DNA of 64,000 nucleotides from RPQJ01 sp963712815 (GCA_963712815.1 CAVQJL010000008.1:868001-932000); one strand, 5' to 3'; positions 8,699 to 18,224 are shown, counted from the stretch's first letter. Notes: a model not told the origin generated them from the sequence alone. Program-made: numbers and translations.

Positions 8699-10120
8699 TC
8701 AGGCCGGCTGCACGATCGGGACTTCGGCCGTGGAGGTGCGCCCCGCGACCGTCTTCCAGACGTTGTAGGCCATGATGAACATGCCGGCCAGGACCAGCGT
8801 GCCGCCGGCGAGGCGGACCGCATAGTACGGGTAGGTGGACTTGATCGACTCGATGAACGCGTAGGTCAGCGTGCCGTCGGCGTTCGTCGCGCGCCACATC
8901 AGGCCCTGCATGACGCCGGCGATCCACATCGAGGTGATGTAGAGCACCACGCCGATGGTCGTCGTCCAGAAGTGCACGTCGATCAGCCTCGTGCTGTACA
9001 TCTGCTCGCGACCGAAGACCTTCGGGATCAACGCGTACATCGTGCCGATGGAGATCATCGCCACCCAGCCGAGCGCGCCGGAGTGCACGTGGCCGATCGT
9101 CCAGTCGGTGTAGTGCGACAGGGCGTTGACGGTCTTGATCGACATCATCGGCCCTTCGAACGTGGACATGCCGTAGAACGACAGCGACACGATCATGAAC
9201 TTGAGGATCGGGTCGGTGCGCAGCTTATGCCAGGCGCCGGAGAGGGTCATGATGCCGTTGATCATGCCGCCCCAGGACGGAGCGAGCAGGATCAGCGAGA
9301 ACACCATGCCGAGGGACTGCGCCCAGTCGGGCAGCGTCGTGTAGTGCAGGTGGTGGGGGCCAGCCCACATGTAGATCGAGATCAGCGCCCAGAAGTGCAC
9401 GACCGAGAGCCGGTAGGAATAGACGGGCCGGCCGGCCTGCTTCGGCACGAAGTAATACATCATTCCGAGGAAGGCCGCGGTCAGGAAGAAGCCCACCGCG
9501 TTGTGCCCGTACCACCACTGCACCATCGCGTCGACCACGCCCGAGTAGACGACGTAGGACTTCGTCATGGTCACAGGCAGCGCGATGTTGTTGGTGATGT
9601 GCAGCACTGCGATCGTGATGATGTAGGCGGCGAAGAACCAGTTGGCCACGTAGATGTGCTTCACCCGGCGCATCGCGATCGTTCCGAAGAACACCACCGC
9701 GTAGGTCACCCACACGACGGCGATCAGCAGGTCGATCGGCCACTCGAGTTCCGCGTACTCCTTGCCCTGCGTGATTCCGAGAGGCAGCGTGATCGCCGCG
9801 AGCAGGATGACGAGCTGCCAGCCCCAGAACGTAAAGGCGGCCAGCTTGTCGCCGAACAGCCGCGCGTGGCACGTGCGCTGCACGATGTAGTAGGAAGTCG
9901 CGAACAGCGCGCTGCCGCCGAAAGCGAAGATCACCGCGTTGGTGTGCAGCGGACGCAGCCGGCTGTAGGTCAGCCAGGGTACGTCGAAGCTCAGTGCGGG
10001 CCACAGCAGTTGCGCCGCGATCAGGACGCCGACCAGCATGCCGACGATTCCCCAGACCACGGTCATGATCGCGAACTGCCGGACCACCTTGTCGTTGTAA
10101 TGAGTGGCCGTCGTATTCAT
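8699..10120 (-). CDS. ccoN: cbb3 oxidase catalytic subunit CcoN
   Basis: A 473-aa, 12-helix haem-copper oxidase subunit I of type C. Ligand motifs visible are the low-spin haem His in RPLHTNAVIFAFGG, the CuB histidines in WWYGHNAVGF and WAGPHHLHYT, and the late-helix GHVHSGALGW haem-ligand block. It reduces O2 to water and pumps protons with high oxygen affinity. It is first gene of the operon; the ribosome site before ATG is weak (CGAGG). No TTGAT-N4-ATCAA (FNR/ANR) box is visible in the upstream 210 bases, which is unexpected for this operon. Confidence 0.98.
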   Translation of the reverse strand: MNTTATHYNDKVVRQFAIMTVVWGIVGMLVGVLIAAQLLWPALSFDVPWLTYSRLRPLHTNAVIFAFGGSALFATSYYIVQRTCHARLFGDKLAAFTFWGWQLVILLAAITLPLGITQGKEYAELEWPIDLLIAVVWVTYAVVFFGTIAMRRVKHIYVANWFFAAYIITIAVLHITNNIALPVTMTKSYVVYSGVVDAMVQWWYGHNAVGFFLTAAFLGMMYYFVPKQAGRPVYSYRLSVVHFWALISIYMWAGPHHLHYTTLPDWAQSLGMVFSLILLAPSWGGMINGIMTLSGAWHKLRTDPILKFMIVSLSFYGMSTFEGPMMSIKTVNALSHYTDWTIGHVHSGALGWVAMISIGTMYALIPKVFGREQMYSTRLIDVHFWTTTIGVVLYITSMWIAGVMQGLMWRATNADGTLTYAFIESIKSTYPYYAVRLAGGTLVLAGMFIMAYNVWKTVAGRTSTAEVPIVQPA

Positions 10121-10330
10121 GCGCGCCTCGGAAAGATAAGAGTGTCCTGCAGCCCGTCCGCCTGCGAACGGGCCCCGCGCATCTTAAGGGATCGCGCCAC
10201 GCGCGCGCGACCCGCGGCGGAGGTGGCGCACCGTAGGTATTTTCCGCAGAGAATTCCCCGGATTGCGGCCGTCGCGCGCGCTGCGCAGAGTAACGGCAAC
10301 ATATTAGGGATTTCGAATGGAGGCTCCGCC
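10121..10330. promoter_or_regulatory. Divergent promoter region between ccoN and universal stress gene
   Basis: A 210-base bidirectional control region. The only notable motif is TAGGTATTTTCCG at 10234-10246, 12 of 13 bases identical to TAGGTATTTACCG at 985-997. A TTAGGGATTTCG segment just before the stress gene resembles it weakly. I found no FNR/ANR-type palindrome and no clear -35/-10 pair. Confidence 0.45.
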
Positions 10331-11281
10331 ATGAAACGCCTCGACCGCATCCTCGCGGTGCTCGATCCCACCGCCGAGACGCAGCCCGGGCTGGCCAAGG
10401 CCGTCACGCTGGCGCGTCGCAGCGGCGCGACACTCGAGCTGTTCATCTGCGACTTCGACCCGTCGCTCTCCGGCCAGCCGTTCTTCGACACCGAGAAGCT
10501 TCGGCGCCTGCGCGAGGAGTTCGTCAGCGAGCGACTGGAGTATCTCGAGGAGGCGGCCGAGGACCTTCGCACGGAGGGTCTTGCGGTTGAGACTCATGTG
10601 CATTGGGACAACCCCCTCTACCGCGGCATCGTCCGACGTGTCGAGGAGTCGGCGCCGGATCTCGTCGTCAAGGACAGCCACTACCACTCGGCGCTGCGCC
10701 GGACCCTGTTCACTAACACCGACTGGAGCCTGATCCGCACCTGCCCGGCGCCGCTGCTGCTGGTGAAGGCCGGCGACTGGCCGGCCTCCCCGCGGATCCT
10801 CGCGGCCGTCGATCCTGGCCACCTCGGCGACAAGCCGGCGGCGCTCGACCACGACATTCTCGAGTGGTCCGAGCTGCTGGCGACCCGCATGCGTGGTGAG
10901 GTCCACGTCGTGCACGCGTTCTTCCCGGCGGCGCTGCTGGCGGCCGCGACCGGCATGGCGGGCATGCCGCTCGCGGGCGGCATCACGGCGGCAGAGATCG
11001 TCGAGTCCGAGCGCAAGCGCATCGCCGAATCGCTTTCGACGATCGTCGGGTCGCATCCGGTGAGCGGCGAGCGCGTTCGCCTCGAGCAGGGCAGCGCCAG
11101 CGAAGTGCTGCCGCGCGTCGCGGAGAGCCTCGGGGCCGCGCTGCTCGTGATGGGCGCCGTGTCCCGAAGCCGGCTGCAGGAGATCTTCCTCGGCAGCACG
11201 GCCGAGCGAGTGCTCGAGCGGGCGGCATGCGACGTGCTGGTCGTCAAGCCGCCGGACTTCAAGGAGAAGCTGCCGTTCTAG
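10331..11281 (+). CDS. Tandem universal stress protein (UspE-like)
   Basis: A 316-aa cytoplasmic protein made of two UspA domains (about 3-150 and 155-312). The second keeps a nucleotide-loop-like block GAVSRSRLQEIFLGSTAERVLERAACDVLVVKP; the first is more degenerate (KDSHYHSALRRTLFTNTDWSLIRTCPAPLLLVK). The length and the degenerate-first-domain form match UspE. ATG at 10331 has an AATGGAGGC ribosome site. Divergent from ccoN, which fits a role in microaerobic stress, but the trigger is not shown. Confidence 0.92.
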   Translation: MKRLDRILAVLDPTAETQPGLAKAVTLARRSGATLELFICDFDPSLSGQPFFDTEKLRRLREEFVSERLEYLEEAAEDLRTEGLAVETHVHWDNPLYRGIVRRVEESAPDLVVKDSHYHSALRRTLFTNTDWSLIRTCPAPLLLVKAGDWPASPRILAAVDPGHLGDKPAALDHDILEWSELLATRMRGEVHVVHAFFPAALLAAATGMAGMPLAGGITAAEIVESERKRIAESLSTIVGSHPVSGERVRLEQGSASEVLPRVAESLGAALLVMGAVSRSRLQEIFLGSTAERVLERAACDVLVVKPPDFKEKLPF

Positions 11282-11392
11282 GCGGCTCGCCCCGGCCTCG
11301 GTGGCCACGGCGCTTGCCGGGTTGTGACCGGGTTCACGTTCGCGACGCCCCGCAGTGTCGCGACCTCACGGTTTGGCCCGGGTGGTGCGCCC

Positions 11393-11398
11393 TATACT
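11393..11398 (+). promoter_or_regulatory. -10-like hexamer TATACT, possible near-leaderless start
   Basis: TATACT ends nine bases before the ATG of the GGDEF/EAL gene and no Shine-Dalgarno sequence lies between. Transcription starting 6-8 bases downstream would leave a 1-3 nt leader. No good -35 hexamer at 16-18 bases is seen. Confidence 0.35.
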
Positions 11399-11407
11399 CC
11401 CGCGCAA

Positions 11408-13495
11408 ATGATCCAGACGAATGTCCTGCTCGCCTGTGCCGAGCCCGAACAACAGGCCCACGTGCGCGCCGCGATCGATGCCGTGCGCGGCCAGCCGCAC
11501 CGGCTCGAGACCGTCGAATCGCTCGCCGGGGCGCTTGCGGAGGTCCGTTCGGGCCGCGTGGAGGCCCTGCTGCTCGACCTCAACCTGCCCGACAGCAGCG
11601 GGGTGACCACTTTCCTGCGCCTGCAGCCGCGCGCGAATGGCATCCCGATCGTCGTGCTGGTGGCCCCGAAGGACGAGGATCTCGGCAAGCAGGCGGTCGA
11701 GCGCGGCGCGCTCGACTACCTGGTGAAGGGCGAGGTCACCGCGCAGCTCGTGGACAAGGTGCTGCGCTACGCCACGGAGCGCACGCACACCCTGAAGGCG
11801 CTCAAGGCGTCCGAGCAGCGCTATCGCGAGCTGTTCCAGAACGTCACGGCCGGCGTGTTCCAGACCACCGTGGACGGCAAGTTCATGGCGGCGAACCCGG
11901 CCCTGGTGCGCATGCTCGGCTACGACTCCGAGGACGACTTGCTCGCCGTGGACGTGGCGCGCGACGTCTACGCCGATCCCGATCACCGCGACCACTGGGT
12001 CAAGGCGATGGCCGAGCACGGCGAGGTGCGCAATGCCGAGCTCGTGCTCCGGCGCAAGGACGGCAGCCGTCTCGTGGTGCTCGAGAATTCCCGCGCCGTG
12101 CGCGACTCGGACGGCCGCGTGCTGTTCTGCGAGGGCACGCTCACCGACATCACCGCCGCGCACGCGCTGTCCGAGCAGCTTTCCCACGACGCGAGCCACG
12201 ACCCGCTCACGGGACTCAAGAACCGGCGCGACTTCGAGACGCGGCTGCAGCACGCGCTCGAGATGTGCCACGCGACCGGCGCGACGCACGCCGTGTGCTT
12301 CATGGACCTCGATCGCTTCAAGGTCGTCAACGACACTTGCGGGCACGTGGCGGGCGACGAGCTGCTGCGCCAGCTCGGCCAGCTGCTGCGCACCAAGGTG
12401 CGCACGGCGGACGTGGTGGCCCGCCTCGGCGGCGACGAGTTCGCGCTGCTGTTGCACGACTGCGGGACGTCCGATGCCCTGCAGGTCGCCCACGGCGTGC
12501 TCAAGGCGGTCGCGGGATTCCAGTTCGTCTGGGGGCAGCAGGCCTTCAGCCTCGGCGTGAGCATCGGCGTCGTCGTCCTGAACTCGCACTTCCGACGCAT
12601 CGCGCAGGTCATGAACGCCGCGGACACGGCCTGCTACGCAGCCAAGGACGGCGGCCGCAAGCGCGTCGTCGTCTTCCAGGAGGACCTCGCCGACGCCGCG
12701 CGGCTGCGCAACGAGGGTGACTGGGTCGCGCGGGCGAGACGGGCGCTGGTCGAGGAGCGGCTTTTCCTCGAAGCGCAGCCGATCCGGCCGCTCGCGCCGC
12801 GGGCCACGGAGCCACCGCACTACGAGCTGCTTGTGCGCATGCGCGACGACACGGGCCGCACCGTCCCGCCGGGCGCATTCCTGCCCACCGTGGAGCGCTA
12901 CAACCTCTCTACGCGCTACGATCGCTGGGTCATCGCGGCCGCCCTGCGGTGGATGCAGCGCAACCGCGAGGCGCTCGGGCGAGTCTCGCGCTTCTTCATC
13001 AACCTGTCGCGCGACTCCGTCATCGATGCAGAGACCGCGGCCTTCGTCCGCAGCGCCGTCTCGGAGGCAGGCGTGGACCCGCGGCGCCTCGGATTCGAGG
13101 TGACGGAGAAAGTCGCGATCGCGCACCTGACCCAGGCCAACAACCTGTTCGGCGACCTGCGACGGATGGGCTGCCTGGTGAGCCTCGACGATTTCGGCAG
13201 CGGCGTGTCCTCCTTCGCCTACCTGAAGGCGCTCGGCGCCGACTACCTGAAGATCGACGGGATGTTCGTCGGCAACATCTCGCAGGACAAGGTGGACTAC
13301 GCGATGGTGCGGTCCATCAAGGACATCGGACACGTGATGGGCAAGAAGGTCATCGCCGAGTCCGTCGAGAACGACGCGGTGCTCGAGAAGCTGCGCGAGA
13401 TCGGCGTGGACTATGCGCAGGGCTTCGGCGTCGGCGAGCCCCGTCCCATCGACGAGATCGCCAGCGTCAGCCTGGTCGAGCTGCTCGCGGGCTGA
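11408..13495 (+). CDS. REC-PAS-GGDEF-EAL cyclic-di-GMP enzyme
   Basis: A 695-aa cytoplasmic signalling protein. Residues 1-125 form a receiver-like domain: phospho-acceptor Asp in LLLDLNLPDSSG and Lys in YLVKG, but the acidic pair is replaced by an EPE segment. A PAS domain (about 138-255) follows. The GGDEF domain (about 265-420) has an intact RLGGDEFAL active loop. The EAL domain (about 440-690) has ELL in place of EAL in the signature but keeps FINLS, EVTEK, DDFGSG, KIDGMFV and AESVEN, so hydrolysis is possible but uncertain. A further in-frame start upstream is unlikely because the REC fold begins at MIQTNVLLAC. Confidence 0.93.
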   Translation: MIQTNVLLACAEPEQQAHVRAAIDAVRGQPHRLETVESLAGALAEVRSGRVEALLLDLNLPDSSGVTTFLRLQPRANGIPIVVLVAPKDEDLGKQAVERGALDYLVKGEVTAQLVDKVLRYATERTHTLKALKASEQRYRELFQNVTAGVFQTTVDGKFMAANPALVRMLGYDSEDDLLAVDVARDVYADPDHRDHWVKAMAEHGEVRNAELVLRRKDGSRLVVLENSRAVRDSDGRVLFCEGTLTDITAAHALSEQLSHDASHDPLTGLKNRRDFETRLQHALEMCHATGATHAVCFMDLDRFKVVNDTCGHVAGDELLRQLGQLLRTKVRTADVVARLGGDEFALLLHDCGTSDALQVAHGVLKAVAGFQFVWGQQAFSLGVSIGVVVLNSHFRRIAQVMNAADTACYAAKDGGRKRVVVFQEDLADAARLRNEGDWVARARRALVEERLFLEAQPIRPLAPRATEPPHYELLVRMRDDTGRTVPPGAFLPTVERYNLSTRYDRWVIAAALRWMQRNREALGRVSRFFINLSRDSVIDAETAAFVRSAVSEAGVDPRRLGFEVTEKVAIAHLTQANNLFGDLRRMGCLVSLDDFGSGVSSFAYLKALGADYLKIDGMFVGNISQDKVDYAMVRSIKDIGHVMGKKVIAESVENDAVLEKLREIGVDYAQGFGVGEPRPIDEIASVSLVELLAG

Positions 13496-13502
13496 GGCGT
13501 AT

Positions 13503-13535
13503 GTCTGCCGGCCGCGGGCCTAGGTCTGCCGTCCG
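13503..13535. repeat. Short direct repeat GTCTGCCGNCCG in convergent gap
   Basis: GTCTGCCGGCCG (13503-13514) and GTCTGCCGTCCG (13524-13535) lie in the 45-base gap between the convergent GGDEF/EAL and phaC genes. The gap then turns T-rich (TTATTTTATTT). No strong terminator hairpin is visible. Significance unknown. Confidence 0.4.
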
Positions 13536-13540
13536 TTATT

Positions 13541-15289
13541 TTATTTCGCCAGCACGTAGGTGCCGGGCGCCGCGCCGAGCGGCTTGAGCCCCTGCTTCGG
13601 TGCGCCCATCGCGGGCGGAGCCACGCGTCGCGGGCTCGAGCGCTCCTCGAGCCACTTCGCCCACGTCGGCCACCACGATCCCTGCTGCGGCTCGACCTTC
13701 TCGAGGTACCGGTCGGCCGACAGCAGGCGCGCGCCGGACTTCGCGGCGTGCACCCGGTGGCGACGCCGCGGGTGCTGCGGGCCGCTGATGATGCCTGCGT
13801 TGTGACCGCCGCTCGTGAGGCAGAAGGTGTAGTCCGACGAGCGCACCAGCCGGCCGACCTTGTACACCGATCGCCACGGCGCCACGTGGTCGGTCTCCGT
13901 GCCCACCACGAACATCGGCACCGTGATGTCCGACAGGCTCAGCGTCTCGCCGTTCGCAACATAGCGTCCCTCGGCGAGGTCGTTGTTCAGGTACAGCTGG
14001 TGCAGGTAGTCCACGTGCATGCGATAGGCCATGCGGGTGCCGTCGGCGTTCCACGACATCAGGTCGTTGACGCCCACGCGCTCGCCCTTGAGGTAGGTCG
14101 CCACTGACGGCGCCCAAAGCAGGTCGTAGGTGCGCAGCAGCTGGAAGGCGCCGCCCATCTGGCGGCTCTCGAGCACGCCGGCCTTCCACATCACCGCCTC
14201 GAGCATCGCGAGCTGCGCGGGGCTGATGAAGATCGACAGCTCGCCGGGCTCGCTGAAATCAGTCTGCGCCGCGAACATCGTGACCGTGGCAAGCCGGTCG
14301 TCGTCCTGCGCGGCGAGCTCGGCCGCAGCGATCGAGAGCAGCGTACCGCCGATGCAGTAGCCCACGCCGTGGACCTTTCGCCTGGGCACCACCGCGTTCA
14401 CCGCATCGAGCGCAGCACGCACGCCAAGGGTGAGGTAGTCGTCCATCGACAGTTCGCGGTCCTCGGCGGTCGGGTTTTTCCACGAGACCATGAACACCGT
14501 GTGGCCGAGGCCGGTCAGGTAGTTCACGAGCGAGTTCTTCGGCGAGAGGTCGAGGATGTAGTACTTCATGATCCAGGCCGGCACGATCAGGATCGGCTCG
14601 GCGTGCACCGTGTCGGTCTGCGGCGAGTACTGGATCAGCTCCATGAGGCGGTTGCGCAGGATCACCTTGCCGGGCGTCGAGGCCAGCTGCTTGCCGACCT
14701 CGTAGTGCTCGACGCCCACGGGTCCGAGCCCCTTGAAAGTGCGGCCTACGTCCTCGGCGAGGTGCTTGAGGCCGCGCGCGAGGTTGCGCCCGTTCTCGTC
14801 AAGCGTCTGGCGGATCAGCTGGGGATTGGTGGGCAGGTAGTTGTCGGGCGCGACGAGCTCGAGGCCCTCGCGCACCGTGAAGCCCACGATGTTCTCGGCG
14901 GCGGGGTCCGCGCCCGGCACGTTCTGCACCGCCTCGCGGGCCCAGTCGGAGGCGGCGATGAACGACTGCGCCAGCACGTTGAATGGAAACTTGGACCACG
15001 CGGGATCGGCGAAGCGCTGGGCGTAGGGCGTGCCGTCCGACCGCGGCGCCTCGCCCTTCAGTGCCGCGCCCGAGAACTGCGCCAGCGCCAGCGTCTTCTG
15101 CAGGGCCGAGCGGGCGAGCTCGGCCTGGCGGCCCGGTGCCGTCGCGAGCCGCGCCAGCACGTTCATCCACGCGCCGCCGAAGGCCTGCGGCGACAGGCCG
15201 CCGGTCCACTGCGCGAGCGTGGCGAGGAAATATCGCGAGACGTCGTTCGTCGCGACGGCAGTGCGGCGCCTGGGAGTCTTGTCGGCCAT
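13541..15289 (-). CDS. phaC: Class I poly(3-hydroxyalkanoate) synthase
   Basis: A 582-aa alpha/beta-hydrolase-fold polymerase that joins (R)-3-hydroxyacyl-CoA into PHA granules. The lipase-like box GYCIGG holds nucleophile Cys312. Asp467 (GTETDHVAPW) and His496 (SGGHNAG) complete the triad. The PhaC N-terminal domain (about 95-265, with PFNVLAQSF and the NYLTGLGH region) and the late WWPTWAKWL motif are present. A single subunit of this length is class I. It lies 10 bases after a ferredoxin-reductase-like gene, so probably one transcript. No phaA, phaB, phasin or phaR is in the window. Confidence 0.96.
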   Translation of the reverse strand: MADKTPRRRTAVATNDVSRYFLATLAQWTGGLSPQAFGGAWMNVLARLATAPGRQAELARSALQKTLALAQFSGAALKGEAPRSDGTPYAQRFADPAWSKFPFNVLAQSFIAASDWAREAVQNVPGADPAAENIVGFTVREGLELVAPDNYLPTNPQLIRQTLDENGRNLARGLKHLAEDVGRTFKGLGPVGVEHYEVGKQLASTPGKVILRNRLMELIQYSPQTDTVHAEPILIVPAWIMKYYILDLSPKNSLVNYLTGLGHTVFMVSWKNPTAEDRELSMDDYLTLGVRAALDAVNAVVPRRKVHGVGYCIGGTLLSIAAAELAAQDDDRLATVTMFAAQTDFSEPGELSIFISPAQLAMLEAVMWKAGVLESRQMGGAFQLLRTYDLLWAPSVATYLKGERVGVNDLMSWNADGTRMAYRMHVDYLHQLYLNNDLAEGRYVANGETLSLSDITVPMFVVGTETDHVAPWRSVYKVGRLVRSSDYTFCLTSGGHNAGIISGPQHPRRRHRVHAAKSGARLLSADRYLEKVEPQQGSWWPTWAKWLEERSSPRRVAPPAMGAPKQGLKPLGAAPGTYVLAK

Positions 15290-15299
15290 GGTCGGTGCC

Positions 15300-16508
15300 T
15301 CAGATGGTTTTCAGGTCCACGGAGCAATCGGCGAGCAGCGCCGGATCGGGACGCTTGCGCTCCGCGATCCATTTCTTGCCGGTCATGAAGTCGCGCATGC
15401 TGTTGACGGCGTCCACCGCGATCAGCTCGCCGCCGCCGAGGTAATAGAGCGCGAAGCTGGCGCTGTCGGGATCGCCGCGCAGGATGGCCTGGTCGTAGCC
15501 CCCAGAGAGCCCGGCGATCTGCAGCTTCACGTCGTACTGGTCCGACCAGAACCACGGCACGTGGTCGTGGTGCGAGGCCTTGCCGCAGATGTTCGAAGCT
15601 GCCGTCTTCGCCTGCTCGACGGCGTTGTCCACCGATTCGAGGCGGACCCGGCGGTGGTAGTGCACGCTGGGGTGGTTGGTGCAGTCGCCGGCCGCGTAGA
15701 CGTGCGGGTCGGAGGTGCGGCACTGATCGTCCACCCAGATGCCATTCTCGCACCGCAGCCCGGCCGCCGCCGCGAGCGTCACCTCGGGCAGCACGCCCAC
15801 GCCGACGATCACGAGGTCCGCCGGGAATTCGCGGCCGCCGCAGGCCACGGCCCGCACCCGCTCGTCGCCGAGGTAGCCGGTCACCGCTTCCCGGCACAGG
15901 ATGCGCACCCCCTCGCGGGCGTGCCGTCGCTCGTAGAAGGCGGAGATTTCGGGAGCGACGACGCGGTTCAGCGGCCGCTCCGCCGCCTCGAGCACCGTCA
16001 CTTCGAGCCCGAGCTGGCGTGCGCAGGCGGCGGCCTCGAGCCCGATGTAGCCGGCGCCCACGACGACCAGCCGACGGGCGCCTGAGAGGTCGGCACGGAT
16101 GGCGTCCACGTCCGCGATCGTTCGCAGGCAGTGGATGCCGGCGAGCTGCTGGCCGGGGACCTCGAGCACCCGCGGCCGGCTGCCCACGCACAGCAGCAGG
16201 TGGTCGTATCCAAGCTCCTCGCCGTTGCCCAGCCGCAGGCGCTGCGTGCCGCGGTCGATGGCCGTCACGCGCACGCCCAGGCGGGTCTCGACGCGGTGCT
16301 GCTGGTAGAACTGGGCGCTGCGCAGCCACAGGCGCTCGCGGTCGAGCTCGCCGGCGAGATACTTCTTGGACAGGGGCGGGTGGTTGTAGGGCAGGCAGGG
16401 CTCGTCGCCCACCAGCACGATGGAGCCCACGTAGCCCTCGCGGCGCAACGTGTCGATGGCCTGCACCGACGCGTGGCTCGCACCTACGATGACGACCCGC
16501 TCTGCCAT
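15300..16508 (-). CDS. FAD-dependent ferredoxin/rubredoxin reductase-like oxidoreductase
   Basis: A 402-aa pyridine nucleotide-disulphide oxidoreductase-fold flavoprotein. The N-terminus VVIVGASHASVQAIDTLR is the FAD-binding segment, though GxGxxG is altered to GASHAS. GAGYIGLEAAACARQLG (about 152-168) is the NAD(P)H Rossmann motif and VYAAGDCTNHP the second FAD motif. The C-terminal domain includes PWFWSDQYDVKLQIAGL, typical of the class that reduces [2Fe-2S] ferredoxins for oxygenases. No redox-active CxxC is present. No ferredoxin or oxygenase partner is adjacent; it precedes phaC on the same strand. Confidence 0.9.
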   Translation of the reverse strand: MAERVVIVGASHASVQAIDTLRREGYVGSIVLVGDEPCLPYNHPPLSKKYLAGELDRERLWLRSAQFYQQHRVETRLGVRVTAIDRGTQRLRLGNGEELGYDHLLLCVGSRPRVLEVPGQQLAGIHCLRTIADVDAIRADLSGARRLVVVGAGYIGLEAAACARQLGLEVTVLEAAERPLNRVVAPEISAFYERRHAREGVRILCREAVTGYLGDERVRAVACGGREFPADLVIVGVGVLPEVTLAAAAGLRCENGIWVDDQCRTSDPHVYAAGDCTNHPSVHYHRRVRLESVDNAVEQAKTAASNICGKASHHDHVPWFWSDQYDVKLQIAGLSGGYDQAILRGDPDSASFALYYLGGGELIAVDAVNSMRDFMTGKKWIAERKRPDPALLADCSVDLKTI

Positions 16509-16610
16509 TGATCTCCCGTCGTCCGCCTCGGTCGCAGCGGTCGCCTCCCGGCGACAGCCGGACCTTTATATACGGCTGCCGGGCGCCGAGGAAGGCGCCG
16601 CGCCTGTGGC

Positions 16611-18098
16611 ATGATGCGGCGATTGATGCCGGAGCGCTGCCCGATGCCGCGAGTCCCCGACCACAGACCGGCGCAAGGCGTGGGCTTCTGGCTGGGCCTC
16701 GGCGTGTTCGTGCTGATGCTCGGGCTGCCGGAGCCCGCCGGCTTCGAGCCGGCCGCGTGGCGCACCGCGGCGGTTGCGGCTCTGATGGCCGTGTGGTGGG
16801 CCACCGAGGCGCTGCCCATTCCCGCGACCGCGATGCTGCCGCTCGCCGCCGGACCGCTGCTCGGCATCGTACCGGTCGAGCGGGCCGGGCACGGCTACGG
16901 CAGCTCCACCATCTTCCTGATCCTCGGCGGCTGCCTGCTCGCGCTCGCGCTGGAGCGCTGGCACCTGCATCGCCGCATCGCCTTCCACGTCGTGGCTCGC
17001 TCCGGCACGAGCGCCCGGGGGCTGGTGCTCGGCGTGATGACGGCCACCGCCTTCCTCAGCATGTGGGTGTCGAACACCTCCACGACGCTGATGATGCTGC
17101 CGGTCGCCGTGTCCATCGCGGGCATCGTGGCTGCGGACCGGGAACACGCAGGCACGTCGGAGCGCAATTTCTCGACTGCCCTGGTGCTCGGCGTGGCCTA
17201 CGCGGCGACCATCGGCGGAATCGCAACCCTGATCGGCACGCCCACCAACGCGCTGGCCGTGGCCTTCATGGAGCAGACCTACGGCGTGCGGCCGGGTTTC
17301 GCCGAATGGATGGTGTTCGGGCTGCCCTGCACGCTCGTGCTGCTGCCGCTGGCGTGGTGGACGCTGGTCGCGGTCACCCATCCGTTCCACCTGCCCCAGG
17401 TCGGCGGCGCGCGCGATCTCATGCGCGACGAACTGCGCGAACTCGGGCCCATGTCGGTCCCCGAGCGCCGGGTCGCCGCCGTCGGGATCGCGGCGGCCAT
17501 CGCCTGGATCGCCTCACCCTTGTTCAAGGCCCTGCCGGGACTCGGCAACCTGAGTGACATGGGGATCGCGATGCTGGCGGGCCTCGCCCTGTTCATCATC
17601 CCCTCGGGTTCGCAGGAGGGCGGTGCGCTGCTGCGAGCCGAGGATTTCCGGCGCGTGCCCTGGGAGACGCTGTTCCTGTTCGGCGGCGGCCTCGCGCTGG
17701 CCGCGCTCATCCAGGACAGCGGCCTGTCGGAGCGCATCGGCGCGCTGCTGACCGGACTGGCCGGCTGGCCGGCGATGGCCGTGACCGCGATGGTCGTGCT
17801 GGTCGTGCTGTTCTGGACCGAACTCACGAGCAACGTGGCGACGGCTGCCACCTTCATGCCCGTGCTGGTCGCGCTGGCCACCGCAACGGGCCAGCCCGCG
17901 CTCGAGCTGATGGCCCCGGCGGCGGTGGCCGCCTCCTGTGCCTTCATGCTGCCGGTCGGCACTGCCCCGAACGCGATCGTCTACGGATCCGGGCGGGTCG
18001 CGATGCGGGACATGGTGCGCGCCGGGCTCGTGGTGGATATCCTTGCCTGGGGAGTAATCCTCGGAGCCGCAGCCGCGATGCTGCCCTGGGTGACCTGA
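16611..18098 (+). CDS. DASS/SLC13-family anion (dicarboxylate/sulfate) transporter
   Basis: A 495-aa polytopic membrane protein with the divalent anion:Na+ symporter signature. Visible motifs are WWATEALPIPATAMLPL, FLSMWVSNTSTTLMMLP (substrate/Na+ SNT motif), GTPTNALA and, near the C-terminus, LFWTELTSNVATAATFMPV and FMLPVGTAPNAIVYGSG. The two inverted halves are clear. Imports dicarboxylates or sulfate; the substrate cannot be told. In-frame ATGs lie at 16611, 16614, 16626 and 16644; the helix begins soon after 16680, so any is possible. Divergent from the flavoprotein gene, with a TATATA element at about 16567-16572 between them. Confidence 0.9.
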   Translation: MMRRLMPERCPMPRVPDHRPAQGVGFWLGLGVFVLMLGLPEPAGFEPAAWRTAAVAALMAVWWATEALPIPATAMLPLAAGPLLGIVPVERAGHGYGSSTIFLILGGCLLALALERWHLHRRIAFHVVARSGTSARGLVLGVMTATAFLSMWVSNTSTTLMMLPVAVSIAGIVAADREHAGTSERNFSTALVLGVAYAATIGGIATLIGTPTNALAVAFMEQTYGVRPGFAEWMVFGLPCTLVLLPLAWWTLVAVTHPFHLPQVGGARDLMRDELRELGPMSVPERRVAAVGIAAAIAWIASPLFKALPGLGNLSDMGIAMLAGLALFIIPSGSQEGGALLRAEDFRRVPWETLFLFGGGLALAALIQDSGLSERIGALLTGLAGWPAMAVTAMVVLVVLFWTELTSNVATAATFMPVLVALATATGQPALELMAPAAVAASCAFMLPVGTAPNAIVYGSGRVAMRDMVRAGLVVDILAWGVILGAAAAMLPWVT

Positions 18099-18210
18099 CC
18101 GTCCATGATGCCCAAGGGCGCACCATGGCCGCGCAGGGCCGTCCCGGTGGCGCTCCAAGCTGGTGCGGCGCCGCAGTCCGGCGCCCGGATTCTCGCCGCC
18201 GCGAGGCGTC

Positions 18211-18224
18211 GGCACGGTTTCTGC
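18211..18224 (+). promoter_or_regulatory. Sigma-54 (-24/-12) promoter candidate for PII gene
   Basis: GGCACGGTTTCTGC matches the sigma-54 consensus TGGCACG-N4-TTGC. Invariant GG and GC elements are exactly spaced, with one mismatch at each box edge. Start of transcription would be near 18236, about 50 bases before the PII start. Nitrogen-regulated PII genes are classic RpoN/NtrC targets. No clear NtrC site is seen in the short upstream gap. Confidence 0.65.

Noticed and set aside
10121..10330. FNR/ANR control site expected before ccoN
   Set aside because: I searched both strands of the gap for TTGAT-N4-ATCAA with up to two mismatches by eye and found no acceptable match.
13541..16508. Complete PHA biosynthesis operon
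   Set aside because: Only the synthase is present; the co-directional upstream gene is a flavoprotein and no phaA, phaB, phasin or depolymerase is seen.
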